Shown piece by piece: positions 1-8,813 of a stretch of DNA of 64,000 nucleotides. How positions within the stretch are numbered: position 1 is the stretch's first letter; each line of letters starts with the position of its first letter. This DNA comes from JAKOWB01 sp038363005 (lineage in GTDB: Bacteria > Pseudomonadota > Alphaproteobacteria > Kiloniellales > JACOMY01), in the NCBI GenBank assembly GCA_038363005.1, contig JBBQBI010000003.1, positions 124,001 through 188,000 on the forward strand, given 5' to 3'. The notes beneath the pieces are model-generated. The model saw only the letters and a list, made by a program, of their open reading frames with translations, ran no database searches and had not been told where the DNA came from. Both the position numbers and the translations under genes were made by a program.

Positions 1-1214
1 TCGACGACGATAATGGCGCCGTCGACCAGCATGCCGGTCGCCATGATCAGGCTGAACAGCACCACGATGTTGACCGTCAGCCCGCCGGTCGCCAGCACCA
101 GGATGCCGGTCAGGAAGGAGCCCGGGATGGCGACGCCGACCAGGAAGCCGGAGCGCAGGCCCAGGGCGCCGACCACCACGATCATCACCAGGATGATGGC
201 GGCGATGACGTTGGACTGCAGGTCCGACAGCATGGTGCGGATGTCGGTCGACTTGTCCTGGCTGAAGGAGACCTTTACGCCCTCGGGCAGCAGCGGCTCG
301 GCTTCGGCCATCAGCGCGCGCACCTGGGTGATGGTCTCGATGATGTTGGAGCCCAGGCGCTTGGAGACCTCCAGCGTCACCGCCGGCTCGCCGTTCATGC
401 GGGCGAAGCCGGTCGGGTCCTTGTAGCTGCGGCGCAGGGTGCCGATGTCGCGGAAGGTGATGACCCGGCCGTCGATCGCCTTGATCGGCATGTCGAGGAT
501 GTCGTTGTAGGTCTTGAACAGGCCCGGCACCTTGACCGGATAGCGCCCGGCGCCGCTGTCGAGCGAGCCGGCGGCGACCAGCTGGTTGCCGCGCGAGACG
601 GCGTCGATGATCTCCGGCGCCTGCAGGCCATAGGTCTCCAGCTTCAGTGGATCGACGATCAGCTCGACCGTCTCCTCGCGGTCGCCGCCGATTTCCACCT
701 CCAGCACGTTGGGGATGGCTTCGATGCGGTCCTGCAGCTCACGCGCCACGGTCAGCAGCGTGCGCTCCGACACCGGGCCCGACAGGCTGACCACCAAGAC
801 GGGGAAGAGCGACAGATTGATCTCATGAACCCGCGGCTCCTCGGCGTCGTTCGGCAGCTTGGGCTTGGCCAGGTCGACCTTCTCGCGCACATCGCTCAGC
901 GCCTTGTCGGCGTCGAAGCCGGCTTCGAACTCCAGCACGATGTTGGCGCCGCCCTGGAAGGCATTGGCGCTGATCTGCTTCACCCCGTCGATGCCGGTCA
1001 GCTCCTGCTCCATCGGCTTGACCAGCAGGCGTTCGGCGTCTTCCGGCGAGATGCCCTCCAGCGACAGCAGGACATAGATCGTCGGGATGTTGACGTCGGG
1101 GTCGGCTTCCTTGGGGATGGTCTGGTAGGCGTTGGCGCCGGCCAGGATCAGCAGCACCAGGACAGCGATGACCAGCCGGCCGCGCCGCAGCGACCAGTTG
1201 ATGATGCCGTTCAT
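1..1214 (-). CDS. RND efflux transporter permease subunit (partial, N-terminal part)
   Basis: Inner-membrane proton-driven pump subunit of a tripartite RND exporter; the gene runs off the left edge, leaving about 404 N-terminal residues. Seen: one transmembrane segment at residues 13-30, a long porter-domain stretch, then a new run of membrane segments from about residue 335. The ATG at 1214 overlaps the stop of the upstream adaptor gene by 4 bp (ATGA), so the two are probably translated together. Odd: the last visible motif reads LVDGAIIVV, whereas AcrB-type pumps carry two adjacent aspartates (VDDA) in this proton-relay helix; only the first (about D398) is present. Substrate cannot be inferred. 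Confidence 0.93.
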   Translation of the reverse strand, partial: MNGIINWSLRRGRLVIAVLVLLILAGANAYQTIPKEADPDVNIPTIYVLLSLEGISPEDAERLLVKPMEQELTGIDGVKQISANAFQGGANIVLEFEAGFDADKALSDVREKVDLAKPKLPNDAEEPRVHEINLSLFPVLVVSLSGPVSERTLLTVARELQDRIEAIPNVLEVEIGGDREETVELIVDPLKLETYGLQAPEIIDAVSRGNQLVAAGSLDSGAGRYPVKVPGLFKTYNDILDMPIKAIDGRVITFRDIGTLRRSYKDPTGFARMNGEPAVTLEVSKRLGSNIIETITQVRALMAEAEPLLPEGVKVSFSQDKSTDIRTMLSDLQSNVIAAIILVMIVVVGALGLRSGFLVGVAIPGSFLTGILVLATGGLTVNIVVLFSLIMATGMLVDGAIIVV

Positions 1215-2299
1215 GTCGGATTGCCCAGGGTGGCCTGGTCGACCGGCCGCACGGTCTCGCCGACCTTGACGTACTCCTGGCCGACGGTGATCAGGCGCAA
1301 CTGGTCAGGCAGTCCGGTCAGCCAGATGCCGTCGGCCTCGTCATCGAGGATCTGCACCGGGTGGAAGACCACGCGGTTCTCACCGTCCACTGCCTTGACG
1401 CCCAGCCGCCCCTGGTCGTCGAGCGCGAGTACCGCCGGCGACACCTTGAAGGCCGGCACCGCCGGCAGCGCGATCAGCAGATCGGCGGTGATGCCGGCGG
1501 GCAGGGCGCCCTGCGGGTTCGCCACATGGATCTCGACACGGAAGGACCGCGTCGCCGTCTCGCCGGTTCGGGCGACGTAGGCGACGATACCGGTGAGCTC
1601 ACGCCCGTCGGTCAGGCGGGCACGGCCGGCGTCGCCCTGGTGCAGCAGCAGCACCTCTTCTTCGTTGGCGTAGGCCACCACCACCAAGGGATCCAGCTCG
1701 ACCAGCCGCAGCACCGGATCGCCGCGATCGGCGAAGGCGCCGGCCTTGACCAGGTGGCGCTCGACGATGCCGCTGAAGGGCGCCAGTAGGGTGGTGTTGG
1801 CCAGCTCGATGCGGGCGGCCTCCAGCAAGGCCTCAGCAGCCTGCAGTGCGGCTTCGGCGGCGGCGACGTCCATGTCGGATCGATAGCCGTTCTTGGCCAG
1901 CTTGACGGCGCCCTGCTGCTCGATGCGGCGCTGCGCCACCAGCGCCTCGGCCTCCTTGACCCGGGCGGCGCGGTCGTCGGTTGCCAGCTGGACCAGCGGC
2001 GTGCCGGCCTCGACCTCGCTGCCCTCGGGCACCAGCTGCGCGGCGATGCGCCCGTCGGTCTCGACTTTCAGATCAACCATGCGGTGCGCCTCGGTGGCGC
2101 CGCGCAGCACGATTTCCCGTGCGTGCGGCATCGCCTTCAGGTCCTGCACGCGCACCGCGGTGATGGCGCCGGACGAGACCACGTCGGCGGGCGGCTTCTG
2201 CACGGCGGCGGCATCGGCCTGGCCGTCGAACTGGCCGGACGCGATCCAGCCGACGGTACCCAGGGCGATCAGCCCGGCGACGATGAGGGACCTGTTCAT
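1211..2299 (-). CDS. RND efflux periplasmic adaptor (membrane fusion protein, HlyD/AcrA family)
   Basis: 362-residue adaptor that should link the RND pump to an outer-membrane channel. Hydrophobic N-terminus at residues 4-20 (signal or membrane anchor). The first lipoyl half follows at about 85-110 (motif GRIAAQLVPEGSEVEAG), then a short alpha-hairpin rich in Ala/Glu/Arg at about 110-165. The second lipoyl half (LLAPFSGIVERHLVKAGAF) and a beta-barrel domain come next. Middle gene of a three-gene operon: start and stop each overlap a neighbour by 4 bp. Length and domain order are normal for the family; substrate unknown. Confidence 0.93.
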   Translation of the reverse strand: MNRSLIVAGLIALGTVGWIASGQFDGQADAAAVQKPPADVVSSGAITAVRVQDLKAMPHAREIVLRGATEAHRMVDLKVETDGRIAAQLVPEGSEVEAGTPLVQLATDDRAARVKEAEALVAQRRIEQQGAVKLAKNGYRSDMDVAAAEAALQAAEALLEAARIELANTTLLAPFSGIVERHLVKAGAFADRGDPVLRLVELDPLVVVAYANEEEVLLLHQGDAGRARLTDGRELTGIVAYVARTGETATRSFRVEIHVANPQGALPAGITADLLIALPAVPAFKVSPAVLALDDQGRLGVKAVDGENRVVFHPVQILDDEADGIWLTGLPDQLRLITVGQEYVKVGETVRPVDQATLGNPT

Positions 2300-2862
2300 G
2301 ACACGCTCTCCCGATCCGCCACCGGTGATACGTCGGCGGATGCGTCTGGCGTTTCCGCCAGCAGCCGCGCCCGGTTGTCGCGCAGGAAGCCCAGGACCGC
2401 CTGGTAGTAGGCATGACCGAGATCGAATACGAAGCGATGGCCCGGGCGGACCACCTCCGCCTCGCAGGCCCGCATCTCGGTCAGCTCGTCCTCGATGAAG
2501 GCGATGCGTTGGTCGATCACCCGCGCAACGGCGTCGCGCGGCAGCAGGTCGGACATGAAGAGCACGAACAGGAAGTCGGAGCGGACCCGGTCGGGCTGCG
2601 GCGGCTTGGTAAGCTGGGCGACCAACTCGGCCTCGCCCTCCGGCGTGAGGCGATAGACCTTCTTGTCCGGGCGCTTCTCCTGCGCCTGGGCGGTGCAGTC
2701 CAGCAGACCTTTCTGGGTGAGGCGGGTCAGCGCCGGATAGATCGAGCCGAAGCCGGTGTCCTGGAAATGATCGAACGGCGGCTGGTCCAGCAGCTTTTTG
2801 ATCTCATAGCCGCTGGCCTCGCCCTGGGACAGGGCAGCCAGGCAAAGGGTCTTGGCATCCAT
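2296..2862 (-). CDS. PadR family transcriptional regulator
   Basis: 188-residue regulator. Residues 1-85 form the PadR winged helix (motifs GEASGYEIKKLLD and GSIYPALTRLTQKGLL), and residues 95-170 form the helical C-terminal dimerisation part. It is the first gene of the efflux operon, overlapping the adaptor by ATGA, and a GAGG ribosome site lies 6 bases before the ATG. PadR proteins usually repress their own operon and release DNA on binding a small ligand. The AT-rich palindromic stretch just upstream (2888-2940) is the expected target. Inferred role: autorepressor that senses a pump substrate. Confidence 0.93.
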   Translation of the reverse strand: MDAKTLCLAALSQGEASGYEIKKLLDQPPFDHFQDTGFGSIYPALTRLTQKGLLDCTAQAQEKRPDKKVYRLTPEGEAELVAQLTKPPQPDRVRSDFLFVLFMSDLLPRDAVARVIDQRIAFIEDELTEMRACEAEVVRPGHRFVFDLGHAYYQAVLGFLRDNRARLLAETPDASADVSPVADRESVS

Positions 2863-2887
2863 CGCACACCTCGTGGGGTCGGTGCGT

Positions 2888-2940
2888 AGATATATATCGA
2901 TCCGAAATATATCAAGTCAAAAATATATCTAGCCGATATA
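2888..2940 (-). promoter_or_regulatory. Candidate PadR operator/promoter of the efflux operon
   Basis: A sharply AT-rich block in GC-rich surroundings, 25 bp upstream of the padR-like ATG. It contains the perfect 10-bp palindrome GATATATATC (2889-2898), a matching inverted AGATATAT (2888-2895) / ATATATCT (2923-2930), and two direct AAATATAT copies (2905-2912, 2921-2928). Palindromic ATATAT-type sites are typical of PadR repressors. The -10 and -35 boxes cannot be fixed inside so many AT steps. Confidence 0.6.
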
Positions 2941-2979
2941 ATTTTGCGCAGTGCAACAAATCGCCGCAGCGGTCTTGCC

Positions 2980-3624
2980 TCAGTTGAATAGGGCCTCGAT
3001 ACCGAGCCACAGGCCACCGAACAGCGCGACCGTCGCGGCGACGGCGATGATCATGGCGAAAAAGCCCCAGATCACGCCGCCCAGCACCACGGCGCCGTCA
3101 CGCTCCAGCAACCCGACCGAGATGATGACGATACCGATGGCCGGCAGGAAGTTGGTCATGGGGCCGGGAAACAGCACCACCAGCGCCAGCAGCAGCATCC
3201 AGGCGGTGAGCCAGCGTTCGGCCCGCGGCGTGGTGAGCCAAAGCATGCGCGAGCGGCAGCGCCGTTCGACTGCCATCAGCGGCTTCATGCCCTTGTTCGC
3301 CATCCAGCGCAGGTGGCGGGCCTGCACCTTACGTCGGGCCAGGATCTGCGGCAGCTTCAGGCCCTCGTAGCCGCGCAGGATCTGCCAGGCGACGATCACC
3401 ACCGGCAGGGCGAAGATCGAGCCCACGGCCGGCGGCGCCGGGATGCAGTTGGGCAGCGAGAAGATGATCAGCCCGACCAGCAGCGAGCGCTCGCCCAGCG
3501 CCTGCACCACGGTGGCCAGCGTGCAGTCCTCGGTGGTGAGGCCGGCGACGAAGGCTCGGAAGGCTATGCTAAGGGGGACGTGCGGCGCGGATTGGGCGGC
3601 GCCGGCGACGGTTTCACTGGTCAT
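2980..3624 (-). CDS. ExoD family exopolysaccharide synthesis protein
   Basis: 214-residue integral membrane protein of the ExoD family, first linked to exopolysaccharide production and alkali tolerance in rhizobia; the biochemical role is unknown. Family signatures seen: LVGLIIFSLPNCIPAPPAVG in the first half and LLALVVLFPGPMTNFLPA in the second, with several hydrophobic segments. Start ATG at 3624 has only a weak ribosome site. It stands alone on the minus strand, 118 bp beyond the padR gene start, so the two are divided by the PadR control region. Full length for the family. Confidence 0.85.
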   Translation of the reverse strand: MTSETVAGAAQSAPHVPLSIAFRAFVAGLTTEDCTLATVVQALGERSLLVGLIIFSLPNCIPAPPAVGSIFALPVVIVAWQILRGYEGLKLPQILARRKVQARHLRWMANKGMKPLMAVERRCRSRMLWLTTPRAERWLTAWMLLLALVVLFPGPMTNFLPAIGIVIISVGLLERDGAVVLGGVIWGFFAMIIAVAATVALFGGLWLGIEALFN

Positions 3625-3837
3625 GGCAAGCGGTCTGTCATGGCGGCGCCATGGTGCTTACACCGCCTGTCGCTTGGCAAGGGCGGCGCCGGGAAAACAG
3701 GCGACGCGGCTTGTCGCGGGCAGTGGCGTTTCGCCATGGTCCTGCCACGGAGACGGAGGCTGTCGGCCGACTCGCTGGACTTCGCGGCGACGGCGGCGCT
3801 GGTTGAGCGCTTCGCCGCCGCCGTCGGCGTCTAGGCC

Positions 3838-4224
3838 TCAGGCCTTCTTCTTGCGCGCCTTGCGGGCAGCGTAGCGGGCGTCGCGGGCGGCCTTCTGCTC
3901 GGCCACCAGCAGCATGTAGGCATCGGCCTCGGCGACCTCCTGGGCCTCCTTGGCGACGCGGGTCTCTTCCGTCAGGCGCAGGCGCTCGATCTCGGCAGCG
4001 GCCTTCTCGGCCGCGAGACGCTCGTCCTCCGCCTTGCGGGCGGCGAGCTTGGCGGCATCGCGTTCCTCGCGCGCCTGGGCGGCGGCGGCGCGGGCGGCCT
4101 GGCGCTCGGCAAAGCTCGGGTCGTTCTGCGGCGCGACAGCGCGCGCGCGGGCGAGCAACGCCTCCTTTGCCTTAGCCGAAGCCTCGCGACGATCGTTGAA
4201 GGTGTCTGTCTTGCCGCCTCGCAT
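3838..4224 (-). CDS. DUF6481 family protein
   Basis: 128-residue, highly charged Ala/Glu/Arg/Lys-rich protein, almost entirely predicted helix or coiled coil, ending in a lysine cluster (ARKKKA). It matches the small alphaproteobacterial DUF6481 family, whose members open with a F-x-D-R-x-x-A-x-x-A-K-x-A pattern (here TFNDRREASAKAKEA). The ATG at 4224 was chosen because AGGAG lies 12 bases upstream and the family begins there; an in-frame ATG-like extension to 4293 lacks support. Function unknown; the basic tail would suit nucleic-acid binding, which is only inference. Confidence 0.75.
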   Translation of the reverse strand: MRGGKTDTFNDRREASAKAKEALLARARAVAPQNDPSFAERQAARAAAAQAREERDAAKLAARKAEDERLAAEKAAAEIERLRLTEETRVAKEAQEVAEADAYMLLVAEQKAARDARYAARKARKKKA

Positions 4225-4418
4225 CGTGTTCGTTCGCTCCTGTGGGTGTCGTGGCCCCCGCTGGGGGCGCTGTTGCATCCGTGCGCTTGCCAAAACGGGC
4301 CACGCCCCGCGTGGTTCCCGTCTGGTGGTACAGTGTCAAATGGCTGCGCGATGGGCCGACTTCTAGCCGTGGTGGGCAAGAATCGCAACCCCGGCCCGGG
4401 AATAGCCGCCCCGCGCGC

Positions 4419-7400
4419 TCAATAATCCCACTGCCAGCGCACGCCGACCTTGCTGCTTTCGCCCACCTGACCCTCGACCACGATCTCCGGGCTGACCTCG
4501 ATCTCCACCTTGGCGGCGGTGCTGCCCGGCGTTGTGCCCTGGGTGACGCCCAGGAAGACGCCCTTGCTGATGTACTGGCCCACGGTGGCGCTGACGTCGC
4601 CGTTGGTCTCGCCGCCCTCCAGGCGCAGCACGTCGAGGCCAAAGGACTGCTTCAGGCGGTCGACGATGGTCTTGTCGCTGCGGGTGACGCCGGACAGGAT
4701 CGCCGCCGCCTCGGCCAGTTGCACCGCCTCCAGCGGGGTGATCTGGCCGGTGCCGCGGTCGAACAGCACGCGCGACAGGATCTCCTCCTGCGGCAGCGCC
4801 GGGCTGGAGGTCAGGGCGATCTCTGGTTTGCTGGCCCGGCCGCCGATGTTCACCGTCGCGGTGATGTCGTTGCCGCTGTGGACCGCCCGCAGGTCGAGTC
4901 GGGGGTCGAGGTTTGCCCCGCCGTCGAAGGTGATGGCGCCGCCCTTCAGGTCGAAGTCGCTGCCCAGCAGGCTGAAGGTGCCGCGCTGCGGCGACAGGCT
5001 GCCGGTGATGATCGGCGTGTCCATGGTGCCGGATATCCTCAAGGTCCCGGCCCATTCCGAGTCCAGCCCGCTGCCATGTACGAAGACACGGCGCGGCAGC
5101 TCGACGGTCAGGTCCAGCCCCAGGGCGAAGGGGGCCACCGCGGTATCGCCCTCCGCAGCCGCCGCTTGCGCCCGTGCCGGATGCACCGGCTTGCCGTCGC
5201 GCAGCACCACCACGTCCAGGGTGGCGACCGAGGGTGGCAGGTCGGCATTGATGTCGAGGTCGATGCGATCACCAACCAGCTTGCCGGACAGCAGCAGGCC
5301 GCCGGCCTGGGCGTCGGCCAGCTTCAGCGTGCCGTCCAGCTGGGCAAAGAGGTCGTCGCGCTGCAGCAGGGCAAAGCTCTTCAGCGCCAGGGTCATGTCG
5401 GCGTCGACGCCGGCTGGCCCGGCGAAGTCGACCTGACCCTGCAGCGTCAACTTGCCCTGCGCACCGTCGGTGGCACTGGCCTGCACTGCCATCTGGCGGC
5501 CCTGGCCGCTGGCCTGGATGGTCAGGTTGTCGAGGATGGTGCCGGACAGCAGGTTTTCGTAGTGGCCCTTGTCGAGCTTGATGTTGCCCTTGACCACCGG
5601 CTGGCCCAGCGTGCCGTCCAGCGTTACGTCGAGCGCCAAGTCGCCGCGCAGCACCTGGCTGTCGAGCGGCAGGAAATCCACCAGCGCCGCGACTTCGCCC
5701 TGCCACTTGGCACTGCCGGCCAGCGCGCCGCCCTCTGGCAGGCTCACGTCGTAGCGATCGAGCGAGACCAGCAGCGGCAGCGAGACGTTGACTGCCAGGT
5801 CGCGGCCGAAGTCGCCGTCGATGCTGGTCGTCAGGTCGAAGCGGCCCTTGGCCAGGGTGCCCGCGGCCGTGACGTCGATCGAGGGTCCGAGCGCCAGGCC
5901 GCGCCGCCGCGCCGCCAGGTTGGTCGCCGTCAGGGTCAACTGGCCCTTGGCGTTGGCGCCGCTGCCCTGGAGTGCCAACGCCAGGTCGACGCGACCCTCC
6001 GGGATGACCCGGCGGTACAGCGGCTCGAGCGCCTTGAGATCCAGGCCGGTGACCTTGAGGTCGAGGCTGGGGGTGCCGCCGCCGAGCGACGCGTCCAGTG
6101 CGATGCGCCCCTCGCCCAGCGCCAGGACTACGCCTTGCAGGCGCACGGCGCCGCCGACCAGCTGGACCACCGCGGGCTGGGCCAGCGACACCGGCAGGTT
6201 GGCCAAGGTGCCCTGGAAAGGCTGCAGCTCCAGGCGCAGGCCCCCGTTCGGCTGTGTCAGCGTCGCCGCCAGGTTGAGGTCCAGCTTGCCCTGCAGGTCG
6301 CCGCTGGTGGCCAGGGCGATCTGCAGGCGATCGAGTGGCCCCTTGGCGCTCAGCGTGACCTTGGTCAGGCGCGCCGGCTCGACGGTGACGCTGTCGAAGC
6401 TGGCCTCGGCGGTCAGCGTCGGCGTGCCCAGCAGGTCGGTCGCGCTGGCCTTCACCGTGCCGCTGCCGTGGTTGACGCCGGCCAGGCTGCCGGGTGACAG
6501 CGCCAGCGTCAGGCTGGCGTCCTGCCGGCCTCCCGGCGCGGTCAGCGCCAGGGTCAGTGTGCCGCCGCCGCGCAGCGGCACGCCAAGCTGGTCGAGCAGC
6601 GGGCTCTGCGCCAGCGTACCGCTGAGCTGCCCGGTCAGCGGCAGGCCCTGCTCGCCGGACTCCAGCTCGCCCTGCAGCGCCAGCGCCGCGCCCCACTTGA
6701 GCGCCAGTGGCGCGATGCGGAAGCCGCCGGCATCGCGCGGCGCCACCTCGGCATCCAGGGACAGCGAGCCATAGGCGGTGGCCGGCGCATCCAGAGTAAC
6801 GCTGCCGGTTGGCGCCGCCGGAAGGTCGGCCACGGCGACGGTGGCCGTAATGTCGCCCAGCGCGACGTCGTTATAGACCAGCGCCCGGCCGTCCAGGTCG
6901 GCCAGCAGCGTCATGTCGTCGAACGAGGCGCCGGCCAAGCTGCCACTCAGCGTCGCGGCGCCGCCGGCCGGAATGTCGAAGGGCGCCAGTGCGCCGCCCA
7001 GGTCGGCGATCTCGGCCTGCCAGGTCACGTCGACGCCGGCCACGCCATAGCTGCCGTCGAGCTTGACGGTGGCGCCCTTTGCGGTCAGCGCCACCTGGTC
7101 CAGCGTCAGGTCGCCATTGGCGGCGAGGGCGATGCCGCCGACGATATGGACCTCCGGGCCGAGCACGGCGCCCAGCCCTTCGGGCAGTACCTCGGCGCCG
7201 GTCACCGTGGCGTCGAGCGTGGCGGCAAGTGCGGAGTCCGCGCCCAGGGTCAGCGCGCCGGTCAGGCTGACGCCCAACGGTGCTTCCAACGTGCCCTGGA
7301 TCACCGGCGTGCGGGTGTCGAGCGCCAGCTTCAGCGCCCCGGTCATGCTGTCCAGCGAAAGCTCGCCGCTGGCCGCGAGCGTCAGGTCGCGACCGTTCAC

Positions 7401-8813
7401 CGTCGCCTGCTCGATGCCGAGCTGCAGCGCCGGGTCGAGCGTCACCGTGGCGTCGAGCGCCAGGTCGCCATAGGGCCAGGGTTGCAGCGTCGGCTCGGCG
7501 ACGGTTGGGCCGGTCACCTGGCCCTTGAGCACCAGGCGATAGCCGTCCTGCTCCAGCGCCGCCGCGCCGAGCGGCGTGGCGGTGACGGAGAGCGCCACGC
7601 GCTCGGCGCTGGCGTCGGGCGTAGCGAGGTTGGCGAGGTCGAGCTGCGCCGTCAGCGAGGGCGCCGCGAAGCTGCCGGTGGCGTGGACCTGGACGGTGGC
7701 GCCCCGCAGCGTCACCTCGGGCACCAGCCCGGCCAGCACGGCCGGATCGCGCAGCGTCACGGTCGCGGTCACGTCCGCGGTCTCCTGATCCAGCGCGGCG
7801 CTGCCGGCGAGCGACAGCTCGATGGCAGCGGAGGAGACCGATAGGTGATCCACGGTCAGGCCTTCGCCCTCCAGCGCGGCGGCGGCGTCCAGCGTCAGGC
7901 CGCCGGCGACCCAGGGCTGTGCCTCGGCCGGCAGCAGCGGCGAGGATTCAATGCGGCCTTTCAGCGCCAGGCTGCGCCGCTCGCGCCCGTCGACTGTCAG
8001 CGTCAGGTCGGCAATGGGATCGCCATCGAGTGCGAGTTTCAGGGTCCCGGCCCAGGCCGACAGCGGCCCCTCGCCCTTGAGCGCGAGGTCGACCGACGGC
8101 AGGCCAGGCAGCTCCAGCATCCGCGCCAGCAGGCCGCCGCGCGGTTCTTTGGCGGTGAGATCGAGCGCCAGGCGGTCTTCTGCCGGTTGCCAGTCGGCGG
8201 TGACCTTGATGGCGCCCGGCGTAGCGTCCAGCCGCTGCAGGTCCAGCGCCAGGCCCAGGCGGTTTTCCTTCAAGGTCGCGCTGGCGGTCAGGCTGAGCTC
8301 AGCCGCCTCGCCCAGCAGTGGCGCGCCGATTGTCACCTTGTCGAGCGCCAGGCGCTGCAGGTCGACGGCCACCGGAAGCTGCGGCAAGGCAAAGCCGTCG
8401 GTGCTATCCGCCGGTGCCGGCGCGCCCGGCGGCGGCGGGCGCGACAGCGTCACCTGCTTGGCCGCCAGCAGCGCGACCTGCAGCTCGCCGGAGAAGAGCG
8501 CGCTTGGCGACCAGTCGAGTGTGACCTCCTGCAGCGTGAGCCAGGCGCCCTGGTCGTCGCTCAGCGTCACCTCGGCCAGGGTCAGGCGGTCGAACAGGCT
8601 GCCGCCCAGCCCGGTCACCTTGAGCTCTTGGCCCGGCGCCGAGCCCAGGTCCTCGATCAGGCCGGCCAGGGTGCGCTTGCCCATCCCGGTTTCCAGGAAG
8701 CCCACCAGCAGGGCGAGCAACAGCAGCAGTCCGCCCAGCGACCAGGCGGACCAGCGCAGCAGGCGCCGGGTGAGGCTGCGCCGGGGCTTAGAAGGCTTGA
8801 CCGATGGAGACAT
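4419..8813 (-). CDS. tamB: Translocation and assembly module protein TamB
   Basis: 1464-residue envelope protein that with TamA supports insertion of beta-barrel and autotransporter proteins and, as an AsmA-like bridge, probably lipid transport between membranes. Seen: a short basic N-terminus, one membrane anchor at residues 22-40, then a very long series of beta-strand repeats of low complexity (alternating Leu/Val, Gly, Asp). A C-terminal DUF490 region ends in the typical aromatic tail (VGVRWQWDY). The ATG at 8813 overlaps the end of tamA by 26 bp; earlier in-frame starts would lie inside tamA. Size and gene order match alphaproteobacterial tamA-tamB operons. Confidence 0.93.
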   Translation of the reverse strand: MSPSVKPSKPRRSLTRRLLRWSAWSLGGLLLLLALLVGFLETGMGKRTLAGLIEDLGSAPGQELKVTGLGGSLFDRLTLAEVTLSDDQGAWLTLQEVTLDWSPSALFSGELQVALLAAKQVTLSRPPPPGAPAPADSTDGFALPQLPVAVDLQRLALDKVTIGAPLLGEAAELSLTASATLKENRLGLALDLQRLDATPGAIKVTADWQPAEDRLALDLTAKEPRGGLLARMLELPGLPSVDLALKGEGPLSAWAGTLKLALDGDPIADLTLTVDGRERRSLALKGRIESSPLLPAEAQPWVAGGLTLDAAAALEGEGLTVDHLSVSSAAIELSLAGSAALDQETADVTATVTLRDPAVLAGLVPEVTLRGATVQVHATGSFAAPSLTAQLDLANLATPDASAERVALSVTATPLGAAALEQDGYRLVLKGQVTGPTVAEPTLQPWPYGDLALDATVTLDPALQLGIEQATVNGRDLTLAASGELSLDSMTGALKLALDTRTPVIQGTLEAPLGVSLTGALTLGADSALAATLDATVTGAEVLPEGLGAVLGPEVHIVGGIALAANGDLTLDQVALTAKGATVKLDGSYGVAGVDVTWQAEIADLGGALAPFDIPAGGAATLSGSLAGASFDDMTLLADLDGRALVYNDVALGDITATVAVADLPAAPTGSVTLDAPATAYGSLSLDAEVAPRDAGGFRIAPLALKWGAALALQGELESGEQGLPLTGQLSGTLAQSPLLDQLGVPLRGGGTLTLALTAPGGRQDASLTLALSPGSLAGVNHGSGTVKASATDLLGTPTLTAEASFDSVTVEPARLTKVTLSAKGPLDRLQIALATSGDLQGKLDLNLAATLTQPNGGLRLELQPFQGTLANLPVSLAQPAVVQLVGGAVRLQGVVLALGEGRIALDASLGGGTPSLDLKVTGLDLKALEPLYRRVIPEGRVDLALALQGSGANAKGQLTLTATNLAARRRGLALGPSIDVTAAGTLAKGRFDLTTSIDGDFGRDLAVNVSLPLLVSLDRYDVSLPEGGALAGSAKWQGEVAALVDFLPLDSQVLRGDLALDVTLDGTLGQPVVKGNIKLDKGHYENLLSGTILDNLTIQASGQGRQMAVQASATDGAQGKLTLQGQVDFAGPAGVDADMTLALKSFALLQRDDLFAQLDGTLKLADAQAGGLLLSGKLVGDRIDLDINADLPPSVATLDVVVLRDGKPVHPARAQAAAAEGDTAVAPFALGLDLTVELPRRVFVHGSGLDSEWAGTLRISGTMDTPIITGSLSPQRGTFSLLGSDFDLKGGAITFDGGANLDPRLDLRAVHSGNDITATVNIGGRASKPEIALTSSPALPQEEILSRVLFDRGTGQITPLEAVQLAEAAAILSGVTRSDKTIVDRLKQSFGLDVLRLEGGETNGDVSATVGQYISKGVFLGVTQGTTPGSTAAKVEIEVSPEIVVEGQVGESSKVGVRWQWDY

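Noticed and set aside
4242..6497. 751-codon plus-strand open frame opposite tamB
   Set aside because: Gln/Asp/Arg-rich nonsense antisense to a well-supported gene; no ribosome site and no family likeness.
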